Translations under genes and position numbers: made by a program | In this document: positions 11,377 through 22,757 of the stretch, one piece after another | Numbering within the stretch: the stretch's first letter is position 1 | Layout: each line of letters opens with the position of its first letter | The notes under the pieces: model-generated | Told to the model about the DNA's origin: nothing | Database searches by the model: none | What the model saw: only the letters and a program-made list of their open reading frames with translations | NCBI GenBank assembly: GCA_963580285.1 | Contig: OY757014.1 | Coordinates: forward strand, 16,086,334-16,150,333 | Origin: Lucinisca nassula | Taxonomy: Eukaryota > Mollusca > Bivalvia > Lucinida > Lucinidae | Direction of reading: 5' to 3' | DNA length: 64,000 nucleotides

Positions 11377-11567
11377 AAAACGCACCAGCTCATGAGTAAA
11401 CAATTCTGATCGCTCAACATAAGGGTTCAGTCGAGCTCTTTTACCAGAGCCTTTGTAGAAGATATCTTGAGGTAGCTTCACACCAGCATTCGTGCGTCTG
11501 GCGAAATAGTGTACTGCCTTTGCGCTTTTGAAGAACAGAAATCCATCGGAGAGTGATCAATAGTTTA

Positions 11568-11772
11568 CCCTTGTCCTGCTGAATATTCATATATGCCACA
11601 CCCACTACCGATTATCAACCAATCAGATTACCTGATACAAATTATTGAAACAAATTCATAAACTGAATGACAAACAATGTAGATCCTGATCAGATGGCTT
11701 CTTCAGAAGCCATCTGATCTGGATCTTCATTTTTTGAAAGATAAGACATATCCGGGATCAGCAGGACAAGGG
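11568..11772. mobile_element. palindromic MITE with CCCTTGTCCTGCTGA ends
   Basis: The 15-bp terminal inverted repeat CCCTTGTCCTGCTGA is exact at both ends. The flanks are TTTA on the left (11564-11567) and TTAA on the right (11773-11776), consistent with a mutated TTAA duplication. An internal perfect palindrome, CAGATGGCTTC / GAAGCCATCTG, sits near 11691-11719. Noncoding, piggyBac-like by its target. Confidence 0.75.
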
Positions 11773-11776
11773 TTAA

Positions 11777-12125
11777 GTCCAGAAATTAAGTTCTAGGGTA
11801 GGTGCCTCCAGTTGACCTGTCTCATGAGCTACGTCGGTCGTTGTGTGCTCGGAGGGGGATGTGCTGTGTTTGTCGGGTCTTGTCCGTCATCCGTTTCGGT
11901 TTGAAGATTAAATATCAGAATGGCCTCTGTGTCACTTTTGGTAAAGTTACGCCTTAATGATATGACTTTTAAAACGCATTTTATTCACGGTTTGTTTACA
12001 AAAATGTCAATATTCCGCCTTTAGTAAACGTGAGGTTGTTAAGGACGTCGTACTTGTGACGTTACGGGCGTATCCAACTGATTTACATGTATACTCAACT
12101 TGATGACTACGGAATTTATTTCATA
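11777..12125. other. unassigned interval
   Basis: No gene, RNA or repeat signal that I can support. Confidence 0.45.
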
Positions 12126-12273
12126 GAGGTTATTATATGGTAAAGGTGTGCCTCTAAGTCATATGGGCACAGGTATGTCATATTGGCCCGAGGGCCACAT
12201 ATTGGCCCGAGGGCCAATATGACTTCCGGTGCCAATATGACTTAGAGGCACACCTTCGCCATATCATAACCTC
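12126..12273. repeat. long hairpin (148 bp), probable foldback MITE
   Basis: Arms of about 40 bases (GAGGTTATTATATGGTAAAG onward, and its near complement ending in ATATCATAACCTC) enclose a second nested palindrome built on GTCATATTGGCCC / GGGCCAATATGAC. A few mismatches separate the arms. The size and nested symmetry suggest a foldback element, but I found no target duplication. Confidence 0.7.
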
Positions 12274-13329
12274 TTTATTACACCATTTATATAGCATAGT
12301 TATATTACAACGTGAAGAAATTAAGGCAAAGAGAATATTTACTTTTTAAAGGTTGATGCCGGGAACGTTTATTGAGGATATCTTTTCGGTATCCGCCGAA
12401 AAAAAGAAGAAATTCCTTTTCAATTATGTAACTGATTAGTAGGCCTACACTAACCATGCTCACGGTAATTCAGTAACACAGTAGTGCGCAGCAATTACGT
12501 CACAAGTGATGTCACAACTGTAAGTGTCAAAACAAAAAACAAATCACAATTTTAAATACAGAATTTCTGCAGTTCAAAGAATGCTTTTTAAGGTATTTTA
12601 CAGAATGTTTTGTGCTTATTTGAAGACCATTTTAATTTTAAAGGCTCTTAGTGTCATTCATCAAGCTAATGCTTAATCGATTCCGTGTGTAGCAGTCGGT
12701 CGCGGTGGTTGTTTACGTTAAAATACAAGACAATTTTTAGGGACATTTTTCCCTCCCACAGATTTCTTCCGCACATTTCCAGCTCCTCATAAGTGAAGGG
12801 ACCTGTTCGTTTAAGGTTGTTGGCAAGACCTTATTATTTCAAATGTTGGGACATCCCTGCTGTGCTTGAAAGCAACGTCCTTCACAATGCTTCCCAATCG
12901 TGAGTGAACTTCTTTTAAAAAGTATTTTGTTTTTCATTTTTCATGCTTGCCACGAAATATCATATTTCTCTCAAAATCTATTGTTATCACTGTCTTCTAT
13001 CGCTCTGTCTAGGTCCAGCAGTCGGGTTGACATTGCTTCAAGTAATTTATCTGCGGCCATTTTGAAGCTTATGGGGTACGGCATTAACGTTCTGCTATAG
13101 TAACAGAGTGGAGCGGTGCCAATATGGAAAGGCAGTGCCAAAAATCCATATTATATGGATTTTTGGCCCCATCACGTGACTGTGCCATCAAAATAGCGAA
13201 AAAATGAGCCTGTTTTGAAATATTCTAATGTAATATTCCTATAGAAGGTATGTAATAAATGGCGTTATTACATTCTAATACGCGACGTCATATGATAAAT
13301 AGGGCCTAGAGGTTATTTCTCAGTCCAGT
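12274..13329. other. unassigned interval with a short perfect palindrome
   Basis: No coding signal. A near-perfect hairpin CCAAAAATCCATA / TATGGATTTTTGG lies at about 13138-13167. The motifs ATTACACCATTTAT (12279) and AATAAATGGCGTTATTAC (13253) are partly complementary, which hints that this interval plus the hairpin to its left may be one larger decayed element. Confidence 0.4.
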
Positions 13330-13450
13330 TTCAATATGGGATTTATAAACCGAGGGAGGTCGATGATCCGATAAAGAAACGGGTGCGCTTGCGCACGAGT
13401 TTCTTTATCGAATGTTCAACATCCCGAGGTTTATAAATCCCGTATTCAAA
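13330..13450. repeat. inverted repeat, about 120 bp
   Basis: The outer arms TTCAATATGGGATTTATAAA and TTTATAAATCCCGTATTCAA and the inner arms GATAAAGAAAC / GTTTCTTTATC are complementary, with a GC-rich loop around TGCGCTTGCGCA. It could extrude as a cruciform or be a MITE relic. Confidence 0.7.
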
Positions 13451-14442
13451 TGGGCTGAGCTGTATACTACATGTATTTTGATGGAGCTGATGGATTAGTT
13501 TGCATCTAAATCTTATTATAGATCAATCTTAATATACAGTCCATGCTTACGGTAGTGGGCGTAGTGACACATGAGCTGGTTGAAACAAAAGTTGTATATA
13601 CCCCATCTTGAAAGCGCTTTCTAATGTACGGAATGAAAATAGAAGAACTCAAATCAATGTAGTGATAAAACAATTACAAATGTGATAACACAGTAACCAA
13701 ACTTACGCCTCATTCAGTGGTTATGTCCATGTAATCTTTATTTAAACGCTGCCTGCGATTCCATTGTCATACATTCTGAACGTTGTTTACACCTTCTGAG
13801 ACGCCGTTGACGTGACGTCAAGAACAATGAGTCGACGTGAATTAAACATATAACAATTGCATTGGAAAAGTAGGTCCTGCTTCAGGGAAATATTTCCTTG
13901 TAGGAAATAAGAGGTGATTATCAGTTTTAATTAATTGAGAAATCGTAGAATTTTACTCGTTATGCATGAAATATATTGTGTTATTACACGTGTGGTCATA
14001 CCATTTGTAACATGACCGTATCTCCATAAAAACAGTGACGTTACCTATATATGAAAATACACTGCTCAAAACATTTAAAGGAGCAAACTTTTAAGCCTGT
14101 ATAACATCACCGCTTGGCAATTTTCAAACTCAAGGAAAAGCACTATTTTAAAGTGACATCTCTTAACAATGTTCATGCAAACTTCAAGAAGCAAGGTTCA
14201 CGTGCAAAGCAAGAATGTGAGCTACAGCATGGATACCCCTATAAAACGGCTGAAATTCGGTATAGAGCGATCTGTTAAAAATAAGAGTTTAGGTCAGAAA
14301 CATCGTTTTGCTTGAAAGTGGGTACGCCCAAAGGATCGTTGTTGAACGCTTTGATGCATCGAGAAGTGTTGTTGCCTTACTATGGAGACGCTAAAGGGAG
14401 ACGGGCGAGTGTACTAGACGAGAAGGGCAAGGCCGATACCGC

Positions 14443-15415
14443 ATGACGTCACAAAGGGAAAATCAATATCTTCGAAATCTAGCACTACGAAATCGGCAGT
14501 ACACGGCCAGAAGGCTACAAATCGATTTCCAGCATGCAATTGTTCAAAGGATATCCGATCAAACAATACGTAACAGGTTACATGAAGGTGATTTGAGGGC
14601 CAGACGTCCGGCAAGAGGGCCTATTCTCACCAGGCAACATCGTGCACGGCGATATCAGTTTGTGCAAGAACATCAGAACTGGCGATTGCAAGACTGGCGT
14701 ACAGTCCTGTTCAGGGATGAAAGCAGATTTCACCTTAGTGCATGTGATCGACGTGTTCGAGTCTGGAGACGACCAGGAGAGCGATTAAAGGACTGCAACC
14801 TTGTCGAAACAGACAGATATGGAGGTATATGGTGGAATATCTAATGAAGGCCGAACGGACTTGTACTTGATAAACGGAGGTACATTGACTGCATTTCGGT
14901 ATCGAGATGAAATTCTAGATCTTATTGTGAGGCCTTCTGCTGGGGGTAATCGGTGACAATTTCATTCTGATGCAGGGTAATGCGCCCCCCCCCATACTGC
15001 TAGAGTGTACATGTATTACCTTAATCGTGAGACTATTAAAGATGTTCTATAAAAGGGTTATCCGTTGGAAGCATGGAATACACCACAGAACAGAAAATAT
15101 GAAGTGTACATTTTTTCTGGGCCAGACTAGCTAGTTTCGACCAATTAGGCCTCATCAGTGACCCTCAAATATTTTAAAATTCCACAATGGAATCAATGAC
15201 CCCAAAGGACAAGAAAATATAAACTACACTATGATGTAGGGCAGGGAGACTTTTTACGGCCGCCACACATTTCCAGACACCAGCTGTAGTGACGTTAAAT
15301 ATGTTCTATTAAAGGAATGGACTGGCCGGCACGTTCTCCTGACTTAAACCCAATAGAACATGTGTGGAACATTCTCGCCAGTGACTATTCAAGAACTCAC
15401 AAACATCCTTAAGCA
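14443..15415 (+). pseudogene. Tc1-like transposase pseudogene
   Basis: The first open part (14443-14844) contains the second helix-turn-helix region (ISDQTIRNRLHEGDLRARRP) and the first catalytic block FRDESRFHL, with the aspartate of the DDE triad. Stops and a frameshift follow. The second aspartate block is decayed to QFHSDAG near 14960. The last block, DWPARSPDLNPIEHVWN near 15315-15370, supplies the third acidic residue (E). An insertion with a 15-bp duplication splits the gene before this block. Such enzymes move the element into TA sites. The start ATG at 14443 is probably internal, since the N-terminal paired-like region is lost or frame-shifted upstream. Confidence 0.85.
15057..15300 (+). 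mobile_element. short retroposed insertion inside the Tc1 element
   Basis: It is flanked by ATGTTCTATAAAAGG (15042-15056) and ATGTTCTATTAAAGG (15301-15315), a 15-bp duplication with one mismatch. Length and duplication fit a SINE. The end GTGACGTTAAAT resembles the ending of family A SINEs; the head is not recognisably tRNA-like. Confidence 0.65.
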
Positions 15416-15764
15416 TGAATGGAAAACACTAGCTTTACAAACTGTTCAAAATTTGGCTAGTAGCATGCATCGGCGACGCCAGGGGTGTTGTGCTGCTCGA
15501 GGTGGTCATACACATTAATGACAGGAAAAAGTGACTGATTTGCGCATGTCTATGACATTTGAAATAATCTGACATAAACATGGCGATTTCTCAAACATTT
15601 ATGCAAATTTTTCCTTTACAGGTTACAGACCGTGATTTGTGACTGCCATTAACATGTTGCAGATAAAGTTATTCATCTTTCTGAATCGTTGTTTCATCAT
15701 CATTATCCAACATCGTTAATACTATATGTGATTACCTTTTCTTATGAAAATCTGTGATACTCTC

Positions 15765-15935
15765 TTTTTTTTTACTCAATGCATAGATTGTGGCCGCCTA
15801 AGTGAGCAGAAATAAGGAGAATACTGTATACCCCCGTAAACCCAAGTTTTGTCTTTATTTTGTTTTCAGGGGGTGGGGGAGGGGTTGGGTGGTGAGGCTT
15901 GTTCATTGCATGGACTCGTTAACGTGATGAGCTAA
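15765..15935. repeat. hairpin MITE family B fragment
   Basis: ATAGATTGTGG, AGAAATAAGGAGAATA, CCCCCGTAAACCCAAGTTTT and the right terminus CATGGACTCGTTAACGTGATG match family B. The left end is lost. Confidence 0.55.
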
Positions 15936-15975
15936 CGGTGTTTCGAACAACCGGCCCCTGGATATGGAAGATCTA

Positions 15976-17662
15976 AAATAGCTGTTTTTTCCACTAACCC
16001 GACCGACCCTACCCTGCTTCAGATCCCACGACTCTTCTATTTTTATCAATAAAAGAATAAAATAAAAATTAAAACACCGACCCTACAGATTTCAATTTCC
16101 GACCCTACCCAGTGTCGTCTTTGAATTATCCCATTCACTGTTAAAAAAAAATAATGGAAACATTACACCAACAATGGTGGTAGCTGAACTGAGCTGTCAC
16201 CAGCTTTGGTGTAAGTTATCTTCATTGTATGCTCGGTATCTTTTCACCGCTATTAATCCAGATAAATGGTGTAATTGTGCACCTGAAAATCGACGGAAAG
16301 TTTTCACCATAGTGTAACGGATCTTCATTACCGGTGTAAATGTACCATCGCTTTTTGAAGGAAACGTTTCCGGGTGTAATGTTTCCTTCTTTCAGTCGGT
16401 GTTACATTACACCAATAATTAAGACTGGCTACACCACAGTGTACATTGTGTAGTGTAAGTATTTACTTACTTTTGTTTTTCATTGGTATAGAACTTATCA
16501 TACTCTGATACCCCTTTCATAGGGAACCTTTGATACACTTCTTATAGGCTATCATATACCATTTATTTTTCAATGGTAATTTTAGAGCTTCCGTAAAATG
16601 TTCGTGTAAAAATCTGCATTTTCCATTAGATTTTGTGTAAATTCTTTATCAAACAGAAATACTGAATCTGAGTTTACCTCATTTTAATCCTATTTAGCAG
16701 GATTTTTATTACGCACGAAATAACCCTATTATTAATATTAATAATTATATAATCTGTATGATATTTATGCCGTTTTGAGCTATATGACACGAAAGAGGAA
16801 CAAAATAACTTATGTCGTACATATAACACATCTTATACGACTAGTTACACTATTCGACAAGAAACGTTAACTTACGTTACAATGAAACAAAACACCAGTA
16901 TTGGTGCAGCAAAGCACCGATAAGCTGGAGGGATAACGCTTTCAAAGTGTAATTACTTTTACACTGAACATAACAAAATATGATCAAGCATTTGAAGAAA
17001 TATTATAACATCGATATTTTGTTACACTGAAAAAGTGTAATGTTCACAGTTACACCGCCCTTCAAAACATATTACCCTGTAGTATGACTAAAATTACCCT
17101 ATTTAGCAGCACACCTTACACAATAAATAGTGTAATTATTTCAAACACCAATTGATACGAAACGTAACACTTATTTTACAGAATTGTTACACCAAATACC
17201 AAATTGTGCAGCGCTAAAATTTTGAGTAAACCATACAAGTTATCAGTGTATTGTAACTCAAAGTTACATTTTACACCCAAACTGGTGTATGGTTCGAATT
17301 CACACGAGTTTTAGTGTAAACTTTACTCTGCCTTTAGGTATAATTAACACTAATGTTTCACAGTGTAGTAATTTCGTGTTTTAAGTACATTTTTGTAGTT
17401 TTTGGCAATTAGTATCTCCCAAACTACAGAGCTTGCTTTTTGAGCATCTAAAACGAATTATGCTATACAGTGCAGGTCTCAATATGACAATTTAATAAAC
17501 AAAAAAAAAAAAAAAAAAAAAAAAAACGTGTACAAAAACAAAAACACATAAAAATACAGGCCCGACCCTGTTAATTTCGCGAGAAAAAATATAATAATAA
17601 AAAGCGTTTCTCTTGCCTACCGACCAAAATAATTTTCAGCATGTTAGTGGAAACACAGCTAT
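15976..17662. mobile_element. 1.7-kb noncoding TIR element dense in GTGTAA/TTACAC hexamers
   Basis: The ends AAATAGCTGTTTTTTCCACT and, read inward on the other strand, AAATAGCTGTGTTTCCACTA are inverted repeats of about 23 bp, followed on both sides by related sequence with CGACC. The interior (16150-17350) has about 12 GTGTAA and 8 TTACAC hexamers by eye, mostly GTGTAA in the left half and TTACAC in the right half, which makes it a long, imperfect foldback. No transposase is present. A second right end of the same family lies at 19404-19427. The A-run at 17502-17526 is internal. Confidence 0.7.
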
Positions 17663-17705
17663 TTTTTTACGCCTCACCGATTCGCCACCAGTTAAAACGG
17701 GTCTT

Positions 17706-17780
17706 CAGACAAGTTAGGACAATGTCGGACATGTTCGTACAATGTCGGACATGCTCGTTCAGTGTCGACCATGTCTGATT
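17706..17780 (+). repeat. short tandem repeat, about 21-23 bp unit
   Basis: ACAATGTCGGACATG with GTTCGT/CTCGTT spacers is repeated two and a half to three times with drift. No function is evident. Confidence 0.65.
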
Positions 17781-18036
17781 ATGTAATCAGTCGTGCCACG
17801 GTCTACCTACTCAGCGGGGACTGATCGCAATGAGTGGATGCAGAGTCTTCGCTGGGCCACGCGGGACTGAAGCACATTTTCACATAGCGAGCTTCTATTT
17901 TGAATATGTATAGATTGACAGTAATTAAAACAATTAAATCCCGACATATTTAAACAAATTGCTTTCCACCAGCCGAACTTTGGAAAAAAAGGATTAATAA
18001 GAACATTTGATTGTTGGTCGGCTTCCGTATCCTATG

Positions 18037-18316
18037 ATTTGTGCAAACACGCCAATACAAATACATTGCCACCTTTATCGCCGAAAAAATGAAATTTTTA
18101 TGATGAAAAATTGTGATATTTTTCTTATTTCTGCTTAAAAGATACATTGTGGGCACTCGTTAGAACCGCCTCATCGAGGCGGTTCTAACGAGTACCCACA
18201 ATCTATAATTTAGAGCAGAAATAAGAAAAATAAGGTATACCCCTGGAAACCCCAGTTTTACTATATAAAAGTGGGGTGCAAGGGGGTCAAACTTATATAG
18301 GCGTGTTTTCGTCATG
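18037..18316. mobile_element. hairpin MITE family A, copy 3
   Basis: The ends are TGATTTGTGCAAACACGCCA and TATAGGCGTGTTTTCGTCAT. The central palindrome is nearly perfect, with GTTAGAACCGCCTCATCGAG continuing into GCGGTTCTAACGAGTACCC. This is one of the best copies for defining the family. Confidence 0.85.
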
Positions 18317-18449
18317 ACTTCTTCGACCTCGAGGGCTAGTGCTCGTTGTTATGGCTTTTGTCTGGTCCTCTGTATTTCTTCCTCTCTCGCTGTCAGCATT
18401 TAGAGTGTTTGCCACGAGCCCTCGTTTTTTCATAACATTGGTTTACATC

Positions 18450-18733
18450 AGGAGTACACGCCTATATAATTTTGACCCGTAAACCCCATTTTTATATTGT
18501 AAAACGGGTTAACAGGGGTATACATTATTTTTATTATTTCTGCTCAAAAACATATATTGTGGGTACTCCATAGAACCACATCACAGAGGCGGTCCTAACT
18601 GGTTCCCAAAATCTATGTTTAAGCAGAAATATGAAGACAAAAATATCAGAATTGTTGATCTGAATTTTTTTTTTTTTTTGGTGATAAAATTTTCAGTATA
18701 CATGTATTTGAATAAGCATGTTCTTGTAATGAA
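18450..18733. mobile_element. hairpin MITE family A, copy 4, diverged
   Basis: The family A order of segments is preserved (ACACGCCTATATAATTTTGA, the CCCC/GGGG pair, a decayed central hairpin with ACCACATCACAGAGGCGGTC, AAGCAGAAATATGAAGA) but with many substitutions and a 15-base T-run. Confidence 0.65.
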
Positions 18734-19403
18734 TTACCGTGAAGGTTTACTTATTTGGTCAGCAATCCTCTATTTGAGCCAAAAATAAATATGTTTGGAA
18801 AAAATATTAAAACCAGGTTGACAGTCCCTGTTAATAAGATATTACGACCCCTCCCCCTACTCTCACCTTCACCCATCACAGTGGTTATGGTTTATTCTCA
18901 TCAAGTCGCGCTTTCTCATAAGCCCATGCGTTTTAGGTTCACACGCTATTGTTGCTGTTGGACGCACGTTTTCGTGAACATGTTGGATTGAATATTTTTC
19001 TGAGGACAGTCACGGAAACAAAGCCATATAAAATGCAAAAGAAGCGTTACTCATACACATGTGATAAAAATATTATTTTGTTTAATATTTATCTATTTCA
19101 ATACCGTCCCAATTTAATTACTCAAAAAGTCTGTTTACATCGTTTTGTTTGCAACAGATGTTTCGAAATGGCAACCAGCCACTCGCGCAGACGCCAATGT
19201 CACGTGACAGGCATATGACCTGCTAACCAACTGAAAGTCAGGAATAGAATAATTTTATCCACCAATTGCATGTGCTGTTGTTCCATTATTCACCAATTGC
19301 ATGTGTTGTTGTTCCCTCACTGATAATTTGGTATCAACTTATCAGAGAAAAAATAAAATAATGCAAAAGTTTCTCCTACTCACCAACCTATTTTTTTCAG
19401 CAT

Positions 19404-19427
19404 GTTAGTAGCAACACAGCTACTTTT
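19404..19427. repeat. solitary terminus of the 1.7-kb TIR element family
   Basis: GTTAGTAGCAACACAGCTAC matches the right TIR at 17642-17662 with two differences. The rest of the element is missing. Confidence 0.55.
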
Positions 19428-19498
19428 ACGCCTTATTTTCATATACTGAGTCACTCATTAATGGTCATATAACCCTATGCACCTATCAATGTTTAAGC

Positions 19499-19536
19499 AC
19501 AGAGAGAGAGAGAGAAAGAAAGAGAGAGAGAGAGAG

Positions 19537-19601
<65 letters not shown>
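19499..19601. repeat. (GA)n microsatellite with GAAA interruptions
   Basis: Almost pure AG dinucleotides for about 100 bp. The long arginine/glutamate and serine/leucine frames across it are artefacts of the repeat. Confidence 0.95.
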
Positions 19602-19729
19602 TCAGTACCCCCTCTGTGCGAAAACAAAGATAGATACAGCAAGCAATCCAAAACAAAATGCACTTCTTTCAGAACATGATTTCCTCTATGTTTTACAGAC
19701 CAATCCAAAACAATATACCAAGTTATTCA

Positions 19730-20205
19730 GTTAGTAAGTAAGTAAGTTCTTTATTTTAAGAGGGTGACCCATTTGGTTTAAACCAGTTTTCCATGGGGCC
19801 CTCTTTCAAAACAATATTTACATGAGTAACAATATATACAAACATATTGTAAAGACAATCAATGATAAACAGGGTGAAAAATGTTTACACAAACATTATA
19901 TAAATATGAAAATGATATTTACAATGCAGGACTGGGGTGGAGGTCTAAATGATTGATACATACAAAGAAAAGAATTAATCCTTCGTAATCCATTCTTCTA
20001 CATGTTTAGTAAAAGTATTAAGCCTTGACGAATTCTTTATATTAGTATTCCATATAAGATAAACTGTTTTTAAATAAACACATATTTGGTATTGGGATAG
20101 CAAAATTCAGATTCGAAATAGATCGTAATGATGTGTCGGGTAAAGTATCTGCTCGTAACTGAAAAAGTTCTTTAATATATTGTGGAAGCATACTATTCAT
20201 CACTT
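19730..20205 (-). pseudogene. LINE (CR1/L2-like): C-terminus of ORF2 and 3' UTR
   Basis: Read on the minus strand, 20205-19980 encodes the usual end of CR1/L2-type polyproteins, with LPQYIKELF, LRADTLPDTSLRS and MCLFKNSLSY. It is followed by a 3' UTR ending in a (TTAC)n tract (read here as GTAAGTAAGTAAG at 19735-19746). I read it as the displaced end of the LINE at 23.16-28.6 kb, split off by the Naiad insertion, because orientation and protein order fit. An independent LINE end is the alternative. Confidence 0.7.
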
Positions 20206-20322
20206 CATCACCAACGAGATTACTTCAATTTTCCCATTGTTAACTTTCCTTTCCTGAGCAGTAATATCCCGTCTGCACCAGCATATGGAGTTTACGTTTC
20301 ACAGTTAATCCGTTATGCTAGA
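20206..20322 (+). pseudogene. short fragment of a second, divergent PLE-type RT
   Basis: The plus frame reads QRDYFNFPIVNFPFLSSNIP and then APAYGVYVSQLIRYAR. This aligns with the KRDDFDFEIVNFPFLDGDVP and APSYGVYISQLIRFAR region of the Naiad copies but differs at many residues, so it is another lineage. It stops where the minus-strand Naiad copy begins. Confidence 0.7.
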
Positions 20323-20326
20323 TAGT

Positions 20327-20888
20327 AGAAGTAAAACAAAGATCAGGAATTGATACAATTAACTTACTCCATCCATAAAAGACACCAAAGGGAAAGAAAT
20401 ACAAACATTAAGCGACCAGACCATAATGGAAACCTAAACAAAGGAAGGCCATATGGACAGTTACTTTCCCACAAAATGGCCATATGGCCATCCAAAATTA
20501 AAAGACACAAGTGATACACACAGTAAGTAACAAACAACAACATAAACAAATCGCCACAGAAGAGCCGCCTTGGAACGGTCAGTGGAAGATTTCCACTGGG
20601 GGGCCTAAATCGATCCCACGCGGCAACAATCCTCGCCCTTACTTCCGTCGCGATTTAGACAAATAATTTGTTCAGTCCGCATGAAGGCCTCCTAACTCAT
20701 CAGTGCAACATCTCCGTGAACACAGAAATCAAAGAACCACAGAGGTGAGACAACGGTGAGGACTCGACAGCAAGAAACCACTGAAATGCTGGAGCAAAAG
20801 AAAACCAACAGTTAGACTCCGATGAGCCCGACCAGAGACAGAGCATCAGGCACCAACCAACATTATCTCTTTAATTTTCAATAAGCCT
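20327..20888 (-). repeat. Naiad pLTR / 3' UTR of copy 2
   Basis: It continues directly from the stop codon of the minus-strand RT frame and ends at AGTAGAAGTAAAACAAAGAT on the plus strand, the common Naiad 3' end. It contains all pLTR landmarks listed for 40858-41395. Confidence 0.85.
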
Positions 20889-22757
20889 TTACGTTGGAGC
20901 CGTCATAGAATCTGAGGCCTGACCCACCGGCGTGCAATTAAAGAGGGAAGCAAAGTTGCCAACCGTGATTGGGTTAACTACCATGCATGCAGTCTGTCGT
21001 ATAACATCCATGTTGTACCCAATCTTTTTATATCGAAGAATGATTTTACGAAATTGGGTGCTGAAGTCATTGCGGTTATATATTTTTCTGAATTTATATA
21101 CTAAGTCACCATAAAACTCGGGTTCCGACAGACCCTGCTGCAGAAGAGATTTAAGTCCAATATTGAATTTTGAAATTAAATCAGAATGGCGTCTATAAAA
21201 TTTTGGAAAGGCTTTGCGTAGTTTATGGTACCGATAACCCTGATTAAGAAGTTTAGCCGTTAATAATTTATTACGAGTGTTGAAGTCAGTTACATGACTA
21301 CACACTCTAGCAAATCGAATTAATTGCGAAATATAAACGCCATAGGATGGCGCACGAGGAACATCACCATCCAAAAAAGGAAAATTTACAATCTCAAAAT
21401 CAAAGTCATCGCGTTTATCATAAATTTTGCACGAAACAAATCCATCTACAATAGATAGATGTAAATCCAAAAACGGGGCCTCGGTATCAGAAGAATTTGC
21501 TTTATTTAACTGAAGTTCTGGGGGGTAAATCTGACTGATCAAACCATCAAAATAGGTATTATCAATATTTAATAAATCATCTAAATATCTAGAAGTAGAG
21601 CTAAAAGCTTCAATAATTTCAGATTGGTTATCAATGGAAAGCGACAAAATGAAGTCTCTTTCATAACAATACAAGAACAGATCAGCCACAAGAGGTGCGC
21701 AATTAGTACCCATCGGAATACCCACAATTTGTCTAAATAACTTAGTACCGAATCTAATATAAATATTGTCAAGTAGAAAGGTGAGGGCATCACACACTTT
21801 CTGACATGACCAAAGTGTATAATTCTTATGCTCTTTAGAAGTGAAAAATGCATTTCTGACATTACATGCAAGATAGAGAGAATCTTCTCTGTGAAAAGCC
21901 CATTCAATTAAATCATTAAGCTTTTCTTTTATAAGATTATGAGGAAGTGTTGTGTAAAGAGTGGAAAAATCGTAGGTAGACAGACTAGAAGCACGAAACT
22001 GTCTAGATTTCAATTTATTTAAAACCTCATTCGAATTTTTTATAGACCAAAACAGATTTCTTCCTGATCTTTCAAAGACTTTATCACAATATTTAATTAC
22101 ATGCGTTTTAATAGCAGTAAGGCAGGAAGTTAATAATTTAGAAAGTTCAGTGATAGTGCAAGAACTAGAATTTGCAATAAACCGTGCTTTGTAAGGTTTT
22201 TTATGAAGTTTTGGTAACCAGTATAGCGTAGGAAGCTTGTCTTGGCCTTCTTTAACACACACAGCAAACTTGGTGGCTGAAAGACAAACATGTTTATCTA
22301 CTATAGCTCTCTCTTCAGCCAAAGGCTGAAGTTCATAGGCCTTAGTACCACCAAGCTCCTGCTTAAGCGTGTTAACATAGTGGAGCCGTCACACAACGAC
22401 GACGTTGTTAGCGGCCTTGTCTGCAGGGGCCAAAACAAACTTCTTATGAAATTCTTGAATACCTAGTTTAAGATGACGTAAAGACGTCTTGGGTTTAGGA
22501 GGTAATAAGTTAGTATTTTGAGAATAGAAAGAAATGCGTTTATTCACTAGTCTTAAAATGCTAAGTTTCCAGTCCTTTAGGGCTTTATACTCAACATACT
22601 CTCGCTAACACCATCGATTACCGAATTCATTCAAGGAAGCAGCGATTTCATCTCTACATTTACTGAAATCAATTTTAGAAGGTAACCGATATTTCGGTCC
22701 TTTAGAAATTATATTCCTTATCCTAGAATCAGGAATAATTTTCAAATTGCCAGTAAT
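20889..22757 (-). pseudogene. Naiad-type Penelope-like retroelement RT, copy 2 (5'-truncated, UGA codon plus one nonsense mutation)
   Basis: The 477-codon open part (22322 to 20889) is a reverse transcriptase: LPTLYWLPKLHKKPYKARF (residues 30-48), motif A YDFSTLYTTLPH (117-128), motif B GIPMGTNCAPLVADLFLYCY (201-220), motif C RYLDDLLN (245-252) and a C-terminal thumb region. PLE reverse transcriptases are related to telomerase RT. The frame stays open upstream to a TGA at 22391-22389, beyond which the same frame continues with APADKAANNVVVV and the linker. A TAG near 22612 replaces the lysine codon seen after RWC in the 38-kb copy, so this copy is dead. It is 5'-truncated near 22757, before the CxC motif; the N-terminal GIY-YIG endonuclease expected for Naiads is absent. 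It interrupts a LINE. Confidence 0.9.

Larger units (their letters stand above)
14060..15640 (+). mobile_element. Tc1-like transposon, decayed, carrying a SINE insertion
   Basis: The left end begins CACTGCTCAAAACATTTAAA, a form common for Tc1-type termini; I could not fix the right end, which lies near 15600-15640. Inside is a Tc1-like transposase that is intact over 133 codons and then broken. A foreign 244-bp segment at 15057-15300 separates the middle of the gene from the C-terminal SPDLNPIEHVW block. Confidence 0.8.

Noticed and set aside
20364..20549. Repeated 60-90 codon frames (MFMLLFVTYCVYH... type) at 20.4, 26.9, 30.3, 41.1, 41.5 and 50.6 kb
   Set aside because: They are the same noncoding pLTR translated in one frame; indels break the frame between copies.
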